From Phyto melanocephala (Eukaryota > Arthropoda > Insecta > Diptera > Rhinophoridae): a DNA stretch of 64,000 nt. Shown here one piece after another: positions 36,901 to 51,900 of this stretch; the stretch's first letter is position 1, and the number at the start of each line of letters is the position of its first letter. The stretch covers positions 7,246,001 through 7,310,000 of the forward strand of contig OW799233.1 of NCBI GenBank assembly GCA_941918925.1, written 5' to 3'. Position numbers and translations under genes: made by a program. Under the pieces are notes generated by a model, which saw only the letters and a program-made list of their open reading frames with translations, was not told the DNA's origin and did not search any database.

Positions 36901-39900
36901 TTTTGTCCTAAATTCAACTAACTAAAACCAAATTAGTCAATTGCATTCATGTCAGTTATTACGTTATTGCGTATTTGTGCAGCCAAACGTATATAAACTG
37001 TAAAAATTTCATATTTGGATATAATTTTAATTATAAACTTTTTGAATAATATTTTTTAATTTTTTCTTTAAATATTATATTTTATACATTCGAACCGGTT
37101 AACCTGTTTTTTCTTAATTTTTAAAATAGCAACCGTTTTTTTTTAAATTCTTAATTTCAAACTATTTGAAAACCGGTTTCTTAAAAAAGTCGAATAATCG
37201 ATCACCCTAGTGGTTAGTGATTTTTAACGACGATTTTTCAAGTCCAAAATGGTATTTGAATGACACAAAAGAAAATAATTTTGCATCGTATCATTACTTG
37301 TGATATGACCATAACAGATCATATGTAAAGCCCGATTAGCTGAATCTACACTAAAGTCAAATATGCGGCCAAACATTAAATTATAATAATCTATCATGTA
37401 AACTATTTAGAAAAAAATTATAAAAAAATAGTGCCTTATAGTTAAGACCTTGCCCGTCTGAAACTATTTGTTCGATCGATGCATAATGCTCTCTCTGAGA
37501 TACGCTTCACTTTAGAACCGGGTCTTCGAAATTGGGTGGATTCGTTGTTGACTCCAAAAAATGAGCAGCTCATATGGCGTGGAGTCAATATGTTTCGAAA
37601 ACTATTAAAAACGTAATTGTACAAATGATAAAATGATAATAGAAAATGATAAGTTGCAAATCCAATATTCTTCTAAAGTTATATACCCACTATAAGTAAG
37701 TATAGAAAATATTGAAAATTTAATTTTCTAATAAAAAAAAATATAAATTAAGCCTTTAAATTTAACAAAACATTTACTGTGGCCTCTGTTTACAGTTGAC
37801 TCTGGCTTTTGTGCTAAACTGACTGTCTATTGTGGCATCTATATGCTCTTAAAAGAATCTGCCTATTGTGTACTCTATATAGAGTTGCTTTACCTTTTGC
37901 TTTGCATTAAGTTGACTGTGTTGCTCTGTATATAATTTCTCTGCATAAAATCGCTCTAAAATCTTCTCTGCATAAGGTTGACTGTCTGCATAGTGTATAG
38001 AGTGTCTTAAGTCTACTTTCAATAAAGTTAATCGTCTACTCTGAATAGAATTTCTCTACTATGTGCTGTAAAGAATCTCTCTTCTATCTGCTCTGTATAA
38101 AGTCTGACTACTATTTACTCTATACAGACTTTCAACTGTGTGTAGAATCTGTTGACTGTCTACTCTAACTTAAGTTGATATCTACTCTATATAGAGTTGC
38201 CTGTATAATCTGAATGGAATTGGCCCCCATCGTGATGAGGATCAGGTACAAAACGAGTTAACTAATATCTGAATTGTCTGAAGTCTAGTATATTATTGGC
38301 TCTCCATTGACTTTATTGTTGAAGTCTCCTCTATATGAATTTTAAGTTGAGTTTACAGTGACTTTTTTCTAAGTTTAAGAACTCAACGAGTGGAATACTT
38401 CTTAACTTCATTGCATTTGTGTCTACCCAAAAACTTATACGAGTACAACAAGTGGGCGTTAAAATAATTGGTTTAATTTTCTTTAGACGTTTTTGGCTTA
38501 CCTATAGGAGTAATAATTTTAAACGGCAAAAGCATGTTTAAAATTGTGCATTAAATTAAAACAAAAAATCAATTTAAATAATTAATAATAATGTCTCCAT
38601 CTATAAGAACAGTTAACGCATACATTAACAAAAAAAAGTAAAGATGATTCTTATTCTTATTATTTTCTGTGGCAAACAATTGTTAAATTATTCAAAGTTT
38701 TTGTTAAACTTGATGTCAAATTAATCTGTTATCTTTTCTACTCGTTTACACAAAGATTGAGACTGTGTGTGTGTTTGTGGAACTAAATGATAAAGACGCC
38801 CACATGCTGTCATCCAACCAAGTTATTTCACATCGTTAGCATCTCTATGGCTACCGTATGTAGTCAACAGCAGCCGCAGCCCCAGCAAAAGCAAAAAATC
38901 AAAACTTTTAAGTAAAAAAATGGAAAAAAATGAACAACATACACAACTTCATTGCGTTGTGACACTATCAGTTTTTAGCGATCATGGCAATTTTTGACGT
39001 TTGTAACTCATAATGTGACGACTACTGGCAACAAGACTACTGCTGTGATCCTTACTACTACTACAGCTCTAACTGTACGCGCAACACGTAGTGTGTGTCT
39101 TGATTCAATTTTTGTTTTTTTATTTTACTTCCCTTTTGTCGAGCTGTAGGTTTCTTTTATGGTTACAAAACACTAAGGCGTAGTAGAATATAAAAAAAAG
39201 GGAGAAATCGCTCAGCAAACAACAAACCACAACAGTAAAGATTAAATGGCCTTTGAGGCAGAATGCTGTGCCTTGAAATTTTTTAAATATTCAACACTTT
39301 AGCTAAATTACTTTAAAAATAATTTAAATATATATCCCAGTTAAGTCCTTTAATCCCACCCCCATTTTGTCTACCTCTCTGCTGTTGCCTTTTTTTTATA
39401 AATATATCCAACGTTGCCCACATGCAGCATACATGTGCAACAGCACAAAAAAAAAGAAAATTAAAAAAAAAACTAAACTAAATAAACAACAACCAGTAAC
39501 AACTGTCATCGTTTGTCAGTTTATAAATCACTTGAGCTCAACACAATTCATTCATTCAATCTTCTTTGCCTCAAATAACAACAACAAAAATGATGAATAA
39601 TTCAACATTTTAAAAAGTGAAAAAAACGCAGTCAAAAGTGTGAGGCAACAAATGTTTGAAATGTTTCGGTCATGATTGTTTTATGTAGAACAAAAAGAAA
39701 AATTGTTTTGAAACAGAATTAATTTTTTTTTGAATTTTTAACTTTAATTATTTATAATTGAAATATTTTTAAAAATTAAACAAAATTAGAAATTGTTTAT
39801 GTTTTTAATAGTAAGATTTAATATAAACCAAATTAAAAATAAACCACTCTTTACAAAGTCGATACTCTAATCAACTTTAAACAGGGTCAAATCACTATAC

Positions 39901-42900
39901 ATCGGAGAGATTCTTTCTTTATTCTTATCGGTTAAGTCTAAACAAACTTGTTAAGTATGCGTTGCCGACTTTGAAAAGTGGTGAATCTATGCTGAGACTT
40001 CTCAGTCTTATAGTCTAACACTACACGTACTCTGTATAATGACTTAAAAGACAAGATTTTCAGCTCTGCAGACTTAAAAATGTTACTGTAGTCTATAGAG
40101 ATGCTACAACATTTTTAAGAATTGTTAGAGAGGGTGTCTCAGTAAGAATGCACTTTTAAATTTAAAATAAAAACACGTATTTTTAAAGCTTTACGGTTTT
40201 GCTATTGAATTTTAATGAAGAGATGTTTCGATTAAGTACAAAATCAAATATCCTTCAAATGGCCCCCAGACTCTGATGACAGGCCATTACGCTTTTTATG
40301 AAATTTTCCTCAAATTTAGCACAGAGATGTAGCTGTATCGCACCGATGACTCGTTGATTTTGAGCATAGCAATTGTTCGGTTAATTCACATCAAGCGGAG
40401 TTTTCACAAAACCCCTAAAAAATCGCTAAGGATTAAATCGCATGATCTTAATGGCCAGTTGACATCTTGATATCTTGACATGATTGTTTTGGAAATCGTT
40501 ACTGCAATAAATGCATTATTTCGTACGTTGTGTATCAGGTGGTGACCTTTTGTTGAAATCGTATATGCATCAGATCCATGAAGTCCAGCTGAGGCCACAA
40601 GAGCTCCGTTATAATGTTGCTGAAGAAAACGGCGTTCAAAATCTCTGAAATTTCGCCTTTATCTTAAAGAGTGTAACCCCCAATCACACCGGCTGATAAA
40701 ATTCACATCAGACAGTTATAATTTGTGGGTGGACTTGTTTTGACAATTTTTATATTCACAAAACTATACAGATGGAATTGCGCTTTATTGTAGAAGATGT
40801 GCTTTTTTTTAAATTTGCATTGAACTAATTGCTTTTCATGGTCTGCTGGTTTGAGCTCTAAAGAAAGCTGAATTTTGAACGCATTAAGGTGGATGTCCTG
40901 TACCAAAATTCTTTGCATAGTACTTCGTTGTTATTGAGAACGATGCCAAATTAATAATTTTGGGTTTTTAGCGACAATGTTGCTTACAACAGTAATGTTT
41001 TTAAGACACCGTCCAGTACGTTTAGGCACAGGAGTCTTACAGGAGTCTGAAAATGCTTCAAAATTTGGTAGCGGTCTCAGCGTAATATTTAAAATTTTTG
41101 TAATAAGTTTTCACAATTATAAAGCATTTTTCTTTCATTTCATTCATTCATTTTCAATGATCAAATTAAACACATGTTCTAGTCGTAAAATTTCCCATTT
41201 GCCCCTTGGACAAAAAAAAATTATACTAAATTCACAAATAGCAATCTTATGCTAGGCGCACAATTGGGACGAACGACGAATTTTTCGTCGCGAAAATTCG
41301 TCATCAAAAATAAAACACATTTGTGTATATGAGAATGCATACAATTGTGGCGTCAGTCGAAGTTCGCTATACGCGGCGAACTCTGCATTAGATTTATTTC
41401 TATTTCTAACGCCGGCGAACGACGAACAAATTGGTACAAGGTGAGCATTTCTTATTAAATTTAGGTTTACTTCTCAACTTTTTAAGAAAATAAAGTTAGT
41501 TTTTAATTTAATAATTGTTTTATTTTTTATTTTAAAACATTTAAAATAAGTATAAAAAAGTTAAGTACAAAAATTTGTTTTTATTTGTGTTTTTGCAAAT
41601 GTTTAAGTTTATTAAGTGATCTTTTTTTCATATGGTCACACTATTAGCTGTTATACACAAACAAAATTTTTATTATTGTTTAATGCACGTACCCAGGACA
41701 TTCTTTGCAAACGTTTGCTTATACGTAAACAAGTTTTTATTATTACAGAAATTATATTTATTGTTTTGTTGAGTTTCACAAAAAATTAGATTCTTAGATT
41801 ATTTTTGTTTTTTCTTTGCACAAACACTAAACAATTTTATCAACTATAAAAGATGTTACTTTTTCGTCATTGTTGTGCTTCACACGACGAATTTGCACAA
41901 CAAAGACACAACAGAAGAGATCGTCGTGTTGGGCGAAATTCGTCGTTCGTCCCAATTGTGCGCCGAGCATTACTGAGACAGTCTTTAATAAAGAGTTTGA
42001 AAAAAACTTAAGACAGAAACTTTTCTTTAACACGCTTTAAATCAAAAGACTTAAGATACAAACTTGCGGCTGTATATAAAATTTTGTTTTTTTTTCTTCT
42101 TATTATTTAAGCTATAAGCTTCCATCATTAATTATATTAATTATCAATTGAATTGAAAAATAAAATCATTGAGTACTAAGCAGCAAATAAAAGTTTTGCC
42201 AAAATCAAAAAAAAAAATAAAAAAATAATAATTAAATAGATTGTATAGACTACACGCAATCATTTACCTTGTTGATTGTCTCTTTGAATTTTTATTTGTT
42301 TTGCTTAACTACATAAATATGTATGAAATTTTAAAGAAGAAGAAGAAGAAAAGAAGAAATATAAATGCATTTTATGTTTTATTCATAAAAATATTGATTT
42401 AATTGTTGCATAAATACATAATAAGATTTAGTTTACTTTTACTGTATTCACATTGGAAACATTATTAAAAACTTGAGATGACTACTCACCTTTTGATCAC
42501 CGAAACGCATCTGTCTGCGTGCATTACGACTAACATTCATGCGACACAAAAACATGCGATGTTCGCCCTCAAGATTTGAAATGGCAGCAGCAGCAGCCGC
42601 TGCCGAATTAATATGTTGTCCTGGTTGTGGTGGTACATTGCGATTTAGTTCAGCCTGTATGGCAGAATGATCCTGTTTATCTATAATATCGTAAACAGAA
42701 TCACCATGTATCAAAAGATCTTCCTGTAAAGAAAGAGTGTTATAATTGACCTGTAGTTTTATTTATTGTTAGGATCAAAAGTTCAGAAAAATTTAAATTT
42801 TACTCTTTTGAGTTTTTACTTCTGTTTGTAATTAATTTTTGTTTATAAAAAGGCAACAAATCAGCCATACAGTCAGTTGGTTAGTTATTCAAGGAGAGAA

Positions 42901-45900
42901 CTCCCTTTCAAACTATATTTAGTTGTTTTTATTGTTTTTGTTTTTATTTTATAACTTATCAATAAATCTTTGATCTGTAGCTTTTGGCATTGGCCATAGA
43001 CATAGACATACAACGACACACCCAACACCCGTTTTTGGTGGTGCGGCATTTGCCACATATACTATATGTTTAATATGTGAGTATTGATATTGTTGTTGTC
43101 TATTGCTGTTATTGCAGTTAGTACTGGTACTTCAAATTACTAGCACACAATGTCCATTACCGACAAGTAACAAATTCACTCTCATATGCCTGCATATGCA
43201 TAAGCACTTATTAAGACTCATTTACAAACATATACACCCAATCCTCTTTTTACACGGTACATACGTTCCAGGGAACACCGTGTAAAAAAAATCGTGCAAA
43301 AAAAAAACAGTACATATTCATAGGAATATATTTAGTTAATTAAACCTTAAAGGTGGTCTAAAATATTCATATTTTTATGGAACACAAAAACTTCATTTCT
43401 TTTTATTCATACAGGTTACTTTTATTTTAATTAAAAAACTAAAAAAATATTCTCACGGTTTTCTAAAATTATTTTTTTTTAAAAAGTATCACATTTTTAA
43501 GGAACTAATAAATAACTCTGTAGAAACAATATTTCAAAAAACTAAAAATAAAAAAAAACAAAAAAGTTCACACATGTATAAGGAAAATCAAAATGTTTTA
43601 TTCGGTGTCAGTTTCTGATAGTAAGCACGGTCTTTTGCTCTGCGCTGGTTCAATATCAGTTCCGTCCGAACATATGCTTAGTACGTCTGCATTTTCAGGT
43701 TCTACTGGTTTTATTATTTTAACAGCGAATTCAGTTATGGAACGCTGCGATCCTATTTTGGAGATCTCTTTGTACAGCTCCTTGTATCGAGCCATACATG
43801 ATTGTAGGTCTGATTGAAATTTCACAGCTCTTTCGTTTGTATGATCATTTGCCAAAAAATGTTCTGCTAATTTATTTGCCATTTGAATGCCTTCTAGAAT
43901 TGAACTGGCTCCTATCGAAGGCAGAGTTTCGCTCTCTTCAGTGTTATCACTTGCGCCAACGTCTTCCAATGCGGCTTCTAACAAATCATCTTCATCAAGA
44001 ACAATGTCGACAATTATTTCGTTTATATCATCAAAGGTGTGTACTACATAAACTTAAAATTCACCAAAAATATTTTTATCCGTGCAAAAAAGAACGTGTA
44101 AAAACAGGAAAGAATTATTTTTGTTAACCGTTATTGTTATTTCAAAATCCTGTAAAAAAAGATCGTGCAAACACAGGATTGGGTGTATGTAACTATTTTC
44201 AAATGTTAGCGTATCAGTAAATGTTGATGATATTCAAATACCGTCTAGAAAACCTTAAAAGCTGCATATGCATGTACATGTGTTTATAAATGAATAAAAA
44301 AATATATTTTTTTTATTTTTAAATATTTTGACTTAAGCCCATTTTTGTTGTGCTCAACTGTCTGTTGCATAAAGAGTTTTTAGTTTTTGGTTTTTTAATT
44401 TTTAAGACTAATTGAAGTTTTCTGGCTCTTGTTTAATTTATTGCATGTCGAATATTTCGCTTTACTAAATTTTCAAACATTTATTCTAGGGCAAATTTAT
44501 CATAACAATGACATAATAGTGTAGTTTAATTAAATGCTGTCTTAAGGCGTGTCAATATGTTATGCCAGTTACATATTTCGCTTTGTTTTATGTAGTTGTT
44601 ATGCTTTTCTAAAACTTTAACCATCTTTGTTTATGCAAAATTTTGTTAGGCACCGCTAAAAAGCTTCTTGAAGCTTTTAAGTGTCAAAAATTTTACATGT
44701 ATTGTAAAATAATGACTTGGAACGATGGTCAGAAAAGAATTGTATACAGTTGTAGTATTTGGTTTGAATGCATTTTTGTGTGAGCAGTATGTTCATTATC
44801 TGAATAAATGGTCATAAGTCAAAATTTTGCATTTCTGAAACCAAGTATTACAAATCATCGCTGCTACGTCGTGATCGATTTTGTGATGATTTTTTAACAT
44901 TTTTTATTGTTTCGATTAAAACCTTTATCGGTTATTGAACGATGCACCAAAAAGTTTAAAAATATCTTGATTTATTCCAAAAAAAAAAAAAACAATAGAT
45001 AAACAATGTCTGTTTCAACGGTTTAGAAAGTGAAACGATATTATAAATATTTAGCGGGAAAAATCAAATATATAGACACTAGGGTGATCGACTCGGTTTT
45101 ACAACCGGTGGAAACCCCGGTTTTCTTCCTCTTTCAGCTGGCGGTTTTTTCTAAATGTTGATTTTTCGAATATTGAATACTCCGGTTTTTTTTATCCGAA
45201 AAAGCCGGTTTTTTTTTTTTTTTTAAAGTTTATTTTCTAATATCTTTGTAACCAATCGTACCATAGTATATTTAGTACGCGAAAAGTTTCCAAAAATTAG
45301 AAAATAAGAACTATTAAATATTCTTCCATAATATTGTAAGAAATTTATTTGTTGTTAAAAAAACAAATGTAAAATAAGAAAAATAATTGATCTTTAATAT
45401 TTTTTTTTTATAAGATATAAGCCTTTAATTAAAAGTTGCGGTAATTGTAGCATAAACTTAGCTGATCGATCACTTTGAGGTAAAACGTGTAGTTACAATA
45501 AAGAAAAACCAATAATCTTTACTTCCAGATCCAAATTTTAAATAATGGCATTGAGTGTCTGTCAACTTAAATTTCAATTAAACCATCGAACAAACTAGTT
45601 TATGCCTATATTTGTATGTCTGTCTGGGGTATAAGAAAGAATTTTTAAAATTAAATTTTAAAGATTTTCTCCCTAGCCTTTAAAATGTATTTCAAATTAC
45701 AGAAATAATTTCAAACAGAATACGTTAGTGCATATTAGTTTAAAAGATATATTTAATATTTAAAAAATGTACCGAAAGAGATACAAAACTTGTATGTAAT
45801 TGTATTTATTTATTTTTCTTGTAAAGAGAACCTTTTGTCCTTAAATTCAACTAATTAAAACCAAATAAGTCAACTGCATTCATGTCAGTTATTGCGTTAT

Positions 45901-48900
45901 TGTGCAGCCAAACGTATATAAACTGTAAAAATTTTATATTCATATATAAATTTAATTATAATCGTTTCTTACAAAATTTTTTAATTTTTTCTTTAAATAT
46001 TATATATTCTATATTCGAACCGGTTAACCGGTTTTTTCTCAATTTTCAAAATAGCAACCGGTTTTTTTTAATTTTAAATTTCAAACTATTTGAAAATCGT
46101 TTTTTTTTTAAAGTCGAATAATCGATCACTCTAATAGACACCTTTTATTAAACGTTATAAATGCCTTATTCATAGCAAAAAGTTAGCCACAGTTTATACA
46201 CTACGTACAACGAGCTGCTAACTAGAATGCCGATTAAGCTTAGCAGCTCGTTGGCACAGAGTTTATTCATAACAAATTTGTATCCGTCTGCCAACTTTTA
46301 AAAAATCAACTCTGAAATTGCATGATACTTCTCAAAAATGCAACCATTTTTTGTATATCAGCCCTTATTTTGATATTTTTTTGTCTTTCCATCCATATCA
46401 AGGCATATTAATTCATCAGGTACTCTTGATTCGTCAGCTGATTATTTTTTCAACCCTTATTTTAAGTTTCAGCTGTCGAAATGCATAAATAAAAAACTAT
46501 GTTCTCTCTTTTCTAATTTATTTCAAATATCAAATTTCATATATAAAAAATATAAACAAAAAAATTCTAAATAAATAAATAATTCTAAATATGCCTTGAT
46601 CCATACTAACAATTATTAAAATTTAAAAATAAATTAAAAAAATAAATGAACAATATATTTTTCGTGCACAAAAATTTTTATTCTATTCTTTATAAATTTT
46701 TTTTGACACAGAACAGCTGTTTCTGCACAAGTCGGCAAACTCTTAGCAGCTCGTTAACAAGTGTTTAGCAAATCGTTAGCGAGAGCTTGGCATGTGTGTT
46801 ATGAAAAAACTTTATGCTAACTTTTTGTTATGAATAAGGCCGTATATATTTATTGAATATACATACATATATTGAATATATTGAATGTATACAAAGAGAA
46901 AATTTAAGGTAAAGTTACATTTAGAATATAATTTATAATATTTTGTTCAGTTTAAAGGTTAGATAGACATAAATGAACTTATATTATTTATTGATGCACC
47001 TTTATTTAAATCAGTTAGATTCAAGGAAATTCACAATACTTAAATTTATTTTGTATATTTAATTTTAGTTTGATTTTAGTTTTAAAAAATTTTTTGTTTG
47101 TTTTAGGTTTAATAAATTTCGGTTTTATTTTAAGTTAAAGAAATTTTAGTTCTTATTGTTTCTTGAGTTTATGTTTTAGATAATAGTTTCAGTTTATGCA
47201 CAGATTATTTATTTCTTTCAAATAAATTTCGTAAAACTTTTTAATTAAACTTTGAATTGTTCGGGGGATGATTATCGTAAAAACAATCATTTGTTTGTGT
47301 TAAAAGATGTTGGGGTGTTGATATCCAGTCAGGGTTGGATAAATGAACTTCTTGTTCACTGTGGTGAACAGTGTCTTAGTAAGAATGCACTTTTTAATTT
47401 TAAAATAAAAACACAAACTTTTAAGATAACTAGGATTTGTTTTTTTAGATTGTTGAGAAAACATGTTCTTATTATGTATGAAATTAAACATCCGTCAAAT
47501 GGCTCTGACGGCCATTACTCTATTATGAAATTCTCCATGAACGTTTTGGATCTTGGATTTTAAAGCAGAAATTGTTTTGGGCTTTTTCGCATAAACCTAC
47601 AGATTTTACAAAAATAAATGGTGGCCAATTAATAGAATTTCTTGATATAATTTGTTTTGGAAATCTTTAAGTATGAAATTAAATATCTATCAAATGGCTT
47701 CGATGGCCGTTACTGCAATAAATGAATTGTTTCATGAGCGGTGCGGCACTTGGAGCCGTCTGGTTGAAACCACATGTAGTACAGTTAAAGTAAAAAGAAC
47801 TGCGTTATTTGTTCCTGTGACGAATGTCGTTCAGAGTTAACGCAATTTCAACATCATCTTGAAAAAAATGTAAGGCCCAATCAAGGCGCTTGTTCAAAGT
47901 CCGTACCAGACAGTTGCTCCATGTAGTGAATTTATTTCTCATGGACCACAGGATGATTTTGTGTATTCACAAAGCCATTCATATAACAATGCTCCTCAAT
48001 TGAGAGGATGGCATTTAGCTAAAATCGAAGAACGACTGGAGTGCTTTGTCCATTATTTTTTTTTAATATTCGAAACTCGTGTTGGATATTATAATAAGAC
48101 TATTCACAGTTAAGCTAAAAATGAGCTGGAAAGGAATATTGGGCATGTCGTCTTCTTTTTAAGAAAAATACCTTTTATAATATATCTGGGAAACGTTAAC
48201 ATCTATTTATAATCTTCCAACCTTGTGCGCTTTACTTCTATCTCATTTATCTCACCACAAATAAAAATTGATACAATCGGAATAGGGCAAGTTATAACCC
48301 CCAAATGAAAAAAATCCTCATTTTAAAACATAATTCAGTTTCTAATCTTGACTTTACATTTTAATAGAATTGTTTTTAACTTTTTAAAAAAAATTGGGAA
48401 ATTGCGTGGTAACTCCCATACAAAGAAGATATATTCAATTTGAATCCTGTTTAATTGACTGCAACATTTGTTTACTGTTTTAGCCGAAATATCGATAAAA
48501 TCAGAGTAAAGAACAGGGTACCCGCATACCAAAAAATACATTTGGTATTAGTGATAAAAAACTATAATTGATATTAATTAAAGGTTAGGACATTTTGATA
48601 GCAATTTCCTATTTAAAATTGGAAATTAAAAGGAACAGAAAAGGAGAAGTGATACACTAAGACGTAAAAACTATAACCTTATAAATACGATGCAAAAATT
48701 TTGTTGGGCATATGTTTACAGAAAACTCTTTTAATACTATAATTTTATTATTATTATTATTGAAATTTTTTTAAAAAACTTTTTTTTTTTTAAATTCTTC
48801 TTATAAATTAAAATTATTTTAAAAAAATATCTTTGTGAATTTATCTGCGTAAAAAAATGGCAGTAAATAAATACTCTTGCATTACTCGACAAAAATACAG

Positions 48901-51900
48901 CCTCAAACTTTCTCTTGTGTGCAGAGAAAAATTTTCAAGGTTTTTTTACGATCGAATTAGTGATTCGGCTGCGCATAGAACTAACTAACAAACAAACAGA
49001 CAAGCAGCCAATAGCAATTTGTATGTATTTAAAATATGCCATAATAAAGTTCATCTTTTATAAGCTAATAATAGTCTAAAAAAAAACAAATATGAATAAG
49101 AGCCGTTACCTGTCTGTAAACAAAAGACTTAAGACACATACATGAAATAATAAAAAGCAGAAGAGAAAGATTTGAATCGAAGTATTGATAAGAAAATTGT
49201 AAAATTTTTGGCAGGAAACCCATAAAAAAATATAGTAAACAAATTTCTCAAACATTTTCTATGTAAAATATTTATTTTTTATTTTGAAAAAAATAATTAA
49301 AAAATTTCCTTGATAACGAAGTTTATAGAAAATATTTATTAGGAAGCAATATTTTTCTAAAAAATTTAGTTTTTAGAAATCAAATAAAATTTACAAAAAA
49401 TTAAAATTTTATTGAAATTTTCTTTAAAATAAAACTAATTAAAAAAAACAAATTTTTCTTAATATTTTTCTTATAGGAGATTTCAAAATTATGTTTTACA
49501 CTAAAAATTATAGCATCATCGCAAGTTCATCCTTTGGAGAGTGAAAAACTCAAAACACAAACATGATAAAAAATAAAATTATTTGAAAAGACTTAAGACA
49601 CATACATACATAAGTGTGATAAAGAGCAAGAAAATGATTTAATATAAGAGAAAACGGTTTTAAAATATTTAGAAAAAATTAAAAAAAAAATTTTACCAAA
49701 TATATATTTTAATAAATTAATTTTATAAAAATTTAAAAAAAATATTTTTTTTGCAAATTTTGTTTAAATGCAAAATCGATCGTAAATTTTTACTAAAAAA
49801 AACTTAATAACAAAAAATATTTATTTTTTTTTTTGTTTTCTTACTCACCATTGAATGTCCCAAATATTCTGCAGCATTATCTGAAATGTACAGCAATTTA
49901 CCATTCTGGGTAAGCATCATTAGAAATCCTGATAAAGCCTAAAAGAAGAAGAAAACTTTTAAAACAAATAGAGATAGAAAAAAAAATAAAAATAAAATAA
50001 AGTTATTTAAATCAAAATCTAGGTAAATTGTGTCAAAAATCTCTTGGTTTAGCAGCGCAAAAACAAGTGTTCCTAGAACTATTTTAAATATAAGCTAACA
50101 CACACACACATACCTACAATACAAAGAGTTAGTTTTGAATGAATTTATACTAAATAAGTCAACAAAATTGAATTGTTTATTTTTTTTAAGTTTTAGAACT
50201 TTCAAATAAATGTGTTTGTGTATTTATTTTACCCAGAGTCACGAGTAAATGGTATTTTGATTAATCTTGGTCGAACGTCAAGGTCTAGTAATAGTCAATT
50301 TCGATTTTTCCTTCATTTTTTACTGGTGTAGTTTTGTGTGTGTTTTATTTTTGGTATAAAGTTGTGTTGAAATCTCCTACAACTCCTGTCTGCTGCTGTA
50401 ATAACTAAATGAAATGTATAAGTAAGTCACTGACTGTATTTTTATGTTTATTATGGACATTCTGCTGTTGGCTGATATGACACTTCCTAGGAACTATGAT
50501 ATGTAAATGTCAACACAATTGCAACAACAATTTTTGTTCTCTAAACTCCAGTTAATAGAGTTGTTACGGTTTCTTAAGAATGATTGTCATTTTTATGGTA
50601 AATTTACAAAAAAAAACTAGCAAAACTAACAAAAACAGAAAAGAAAATATATATAGTAGTCACTTCTTAGAGTCTACTTAAAGGAATGTGTTACTCTAGG
50701 TAAACATTTAAAAATCAAATATCTCTGGGTATGTAAATAAAACTTTAAATAAATATTTTTTTTTTGTTTGTAGCAACAAGTGAGTAGAATAAATTGAATT
50801 TTCTTGTATATCTTATTTTTCTTTTTTGAAGGCCATTTCCAGCTAAACTCTAAAACCATTCTAATCAAAAGTTTTGAGTTTTATATAAAAAAAAAAGCGT
50901 ACATGTGTTGTGTTAAAGTTACAGTGTTTGGGTGTATTAAATGAGAAAATTAAAAGCCAAAGTGAAGGTTCAAACATTTAAACTAAAGTAATGAATGGCA
51001 AGTTAGAGTAAATGGGGGCAGCAAAAATGTCTTACAACAAAACTATCAAACGTACGTATAACTAAGTCTTATATTAGAATTTGTGCCTATATTTCATAGA
51101 CACTGTTAAATAAAGAAAATTATTTATCGTATATGAAGAAGAATGCTCATTAATTTTCTATATAGAGATAACTTACAGGAAACTTTCTTTAAGAGATGAA
51201 TTCAGCCAAGCATTTCATATAAAAGCTTCTGCCTATAAACATTTTTTTTAAATGTAATTTGACTTCACTTTCTTTAAGAGAGAGACAAAGATGATTTTGT
51301 GAGGTTAACTTACAGTTTGAACTGAGTAGAATGGTTGTCTTAGGATTTACGGAAACTAAAATGATCACGCCCCATTTTTTTAATTTATCTAAAATTGGGA
51401 AACGGTTAGACCAATTTGTTTAATTTTTTTAAAAATTTATAAAGCTCAATTATGTTTATTAAGGGCATTAATTCTTAAAATTTAAAAAAGATGTGGCACC
51501 CGCATTCCACATAAAATCAACAGTTTTCGCCGCATTTCCGGCTTACTGTTGGACTAAAAAAAATTGATGTGGGGTATTACAATAAAATCTCGCATAGTTA
51601 AGCTTTAATGAGCTGAAAAAGAACAATGGGCGTGGCACATTAAATATAAATAAAATACATTTTTTTGAGACATCTGGAGAACTATTACATCTATAAAATT
51701 ATATATTTATCTTTAATAATTTCAAACAAAAATCAACATAATCGGAGCAGGGAAATTAAAAAAAAACTTAAAATATTTTTTTGCTCTGGTTTTGTTACGT
51801 ATGGAGTAAATTGAATCATATTTTGCTTCTACAAAGTAATCTTACGTCTTGTATGATATTTTATAAATTTGAATGAAAACATGATGTGAGCTTGTTTATT

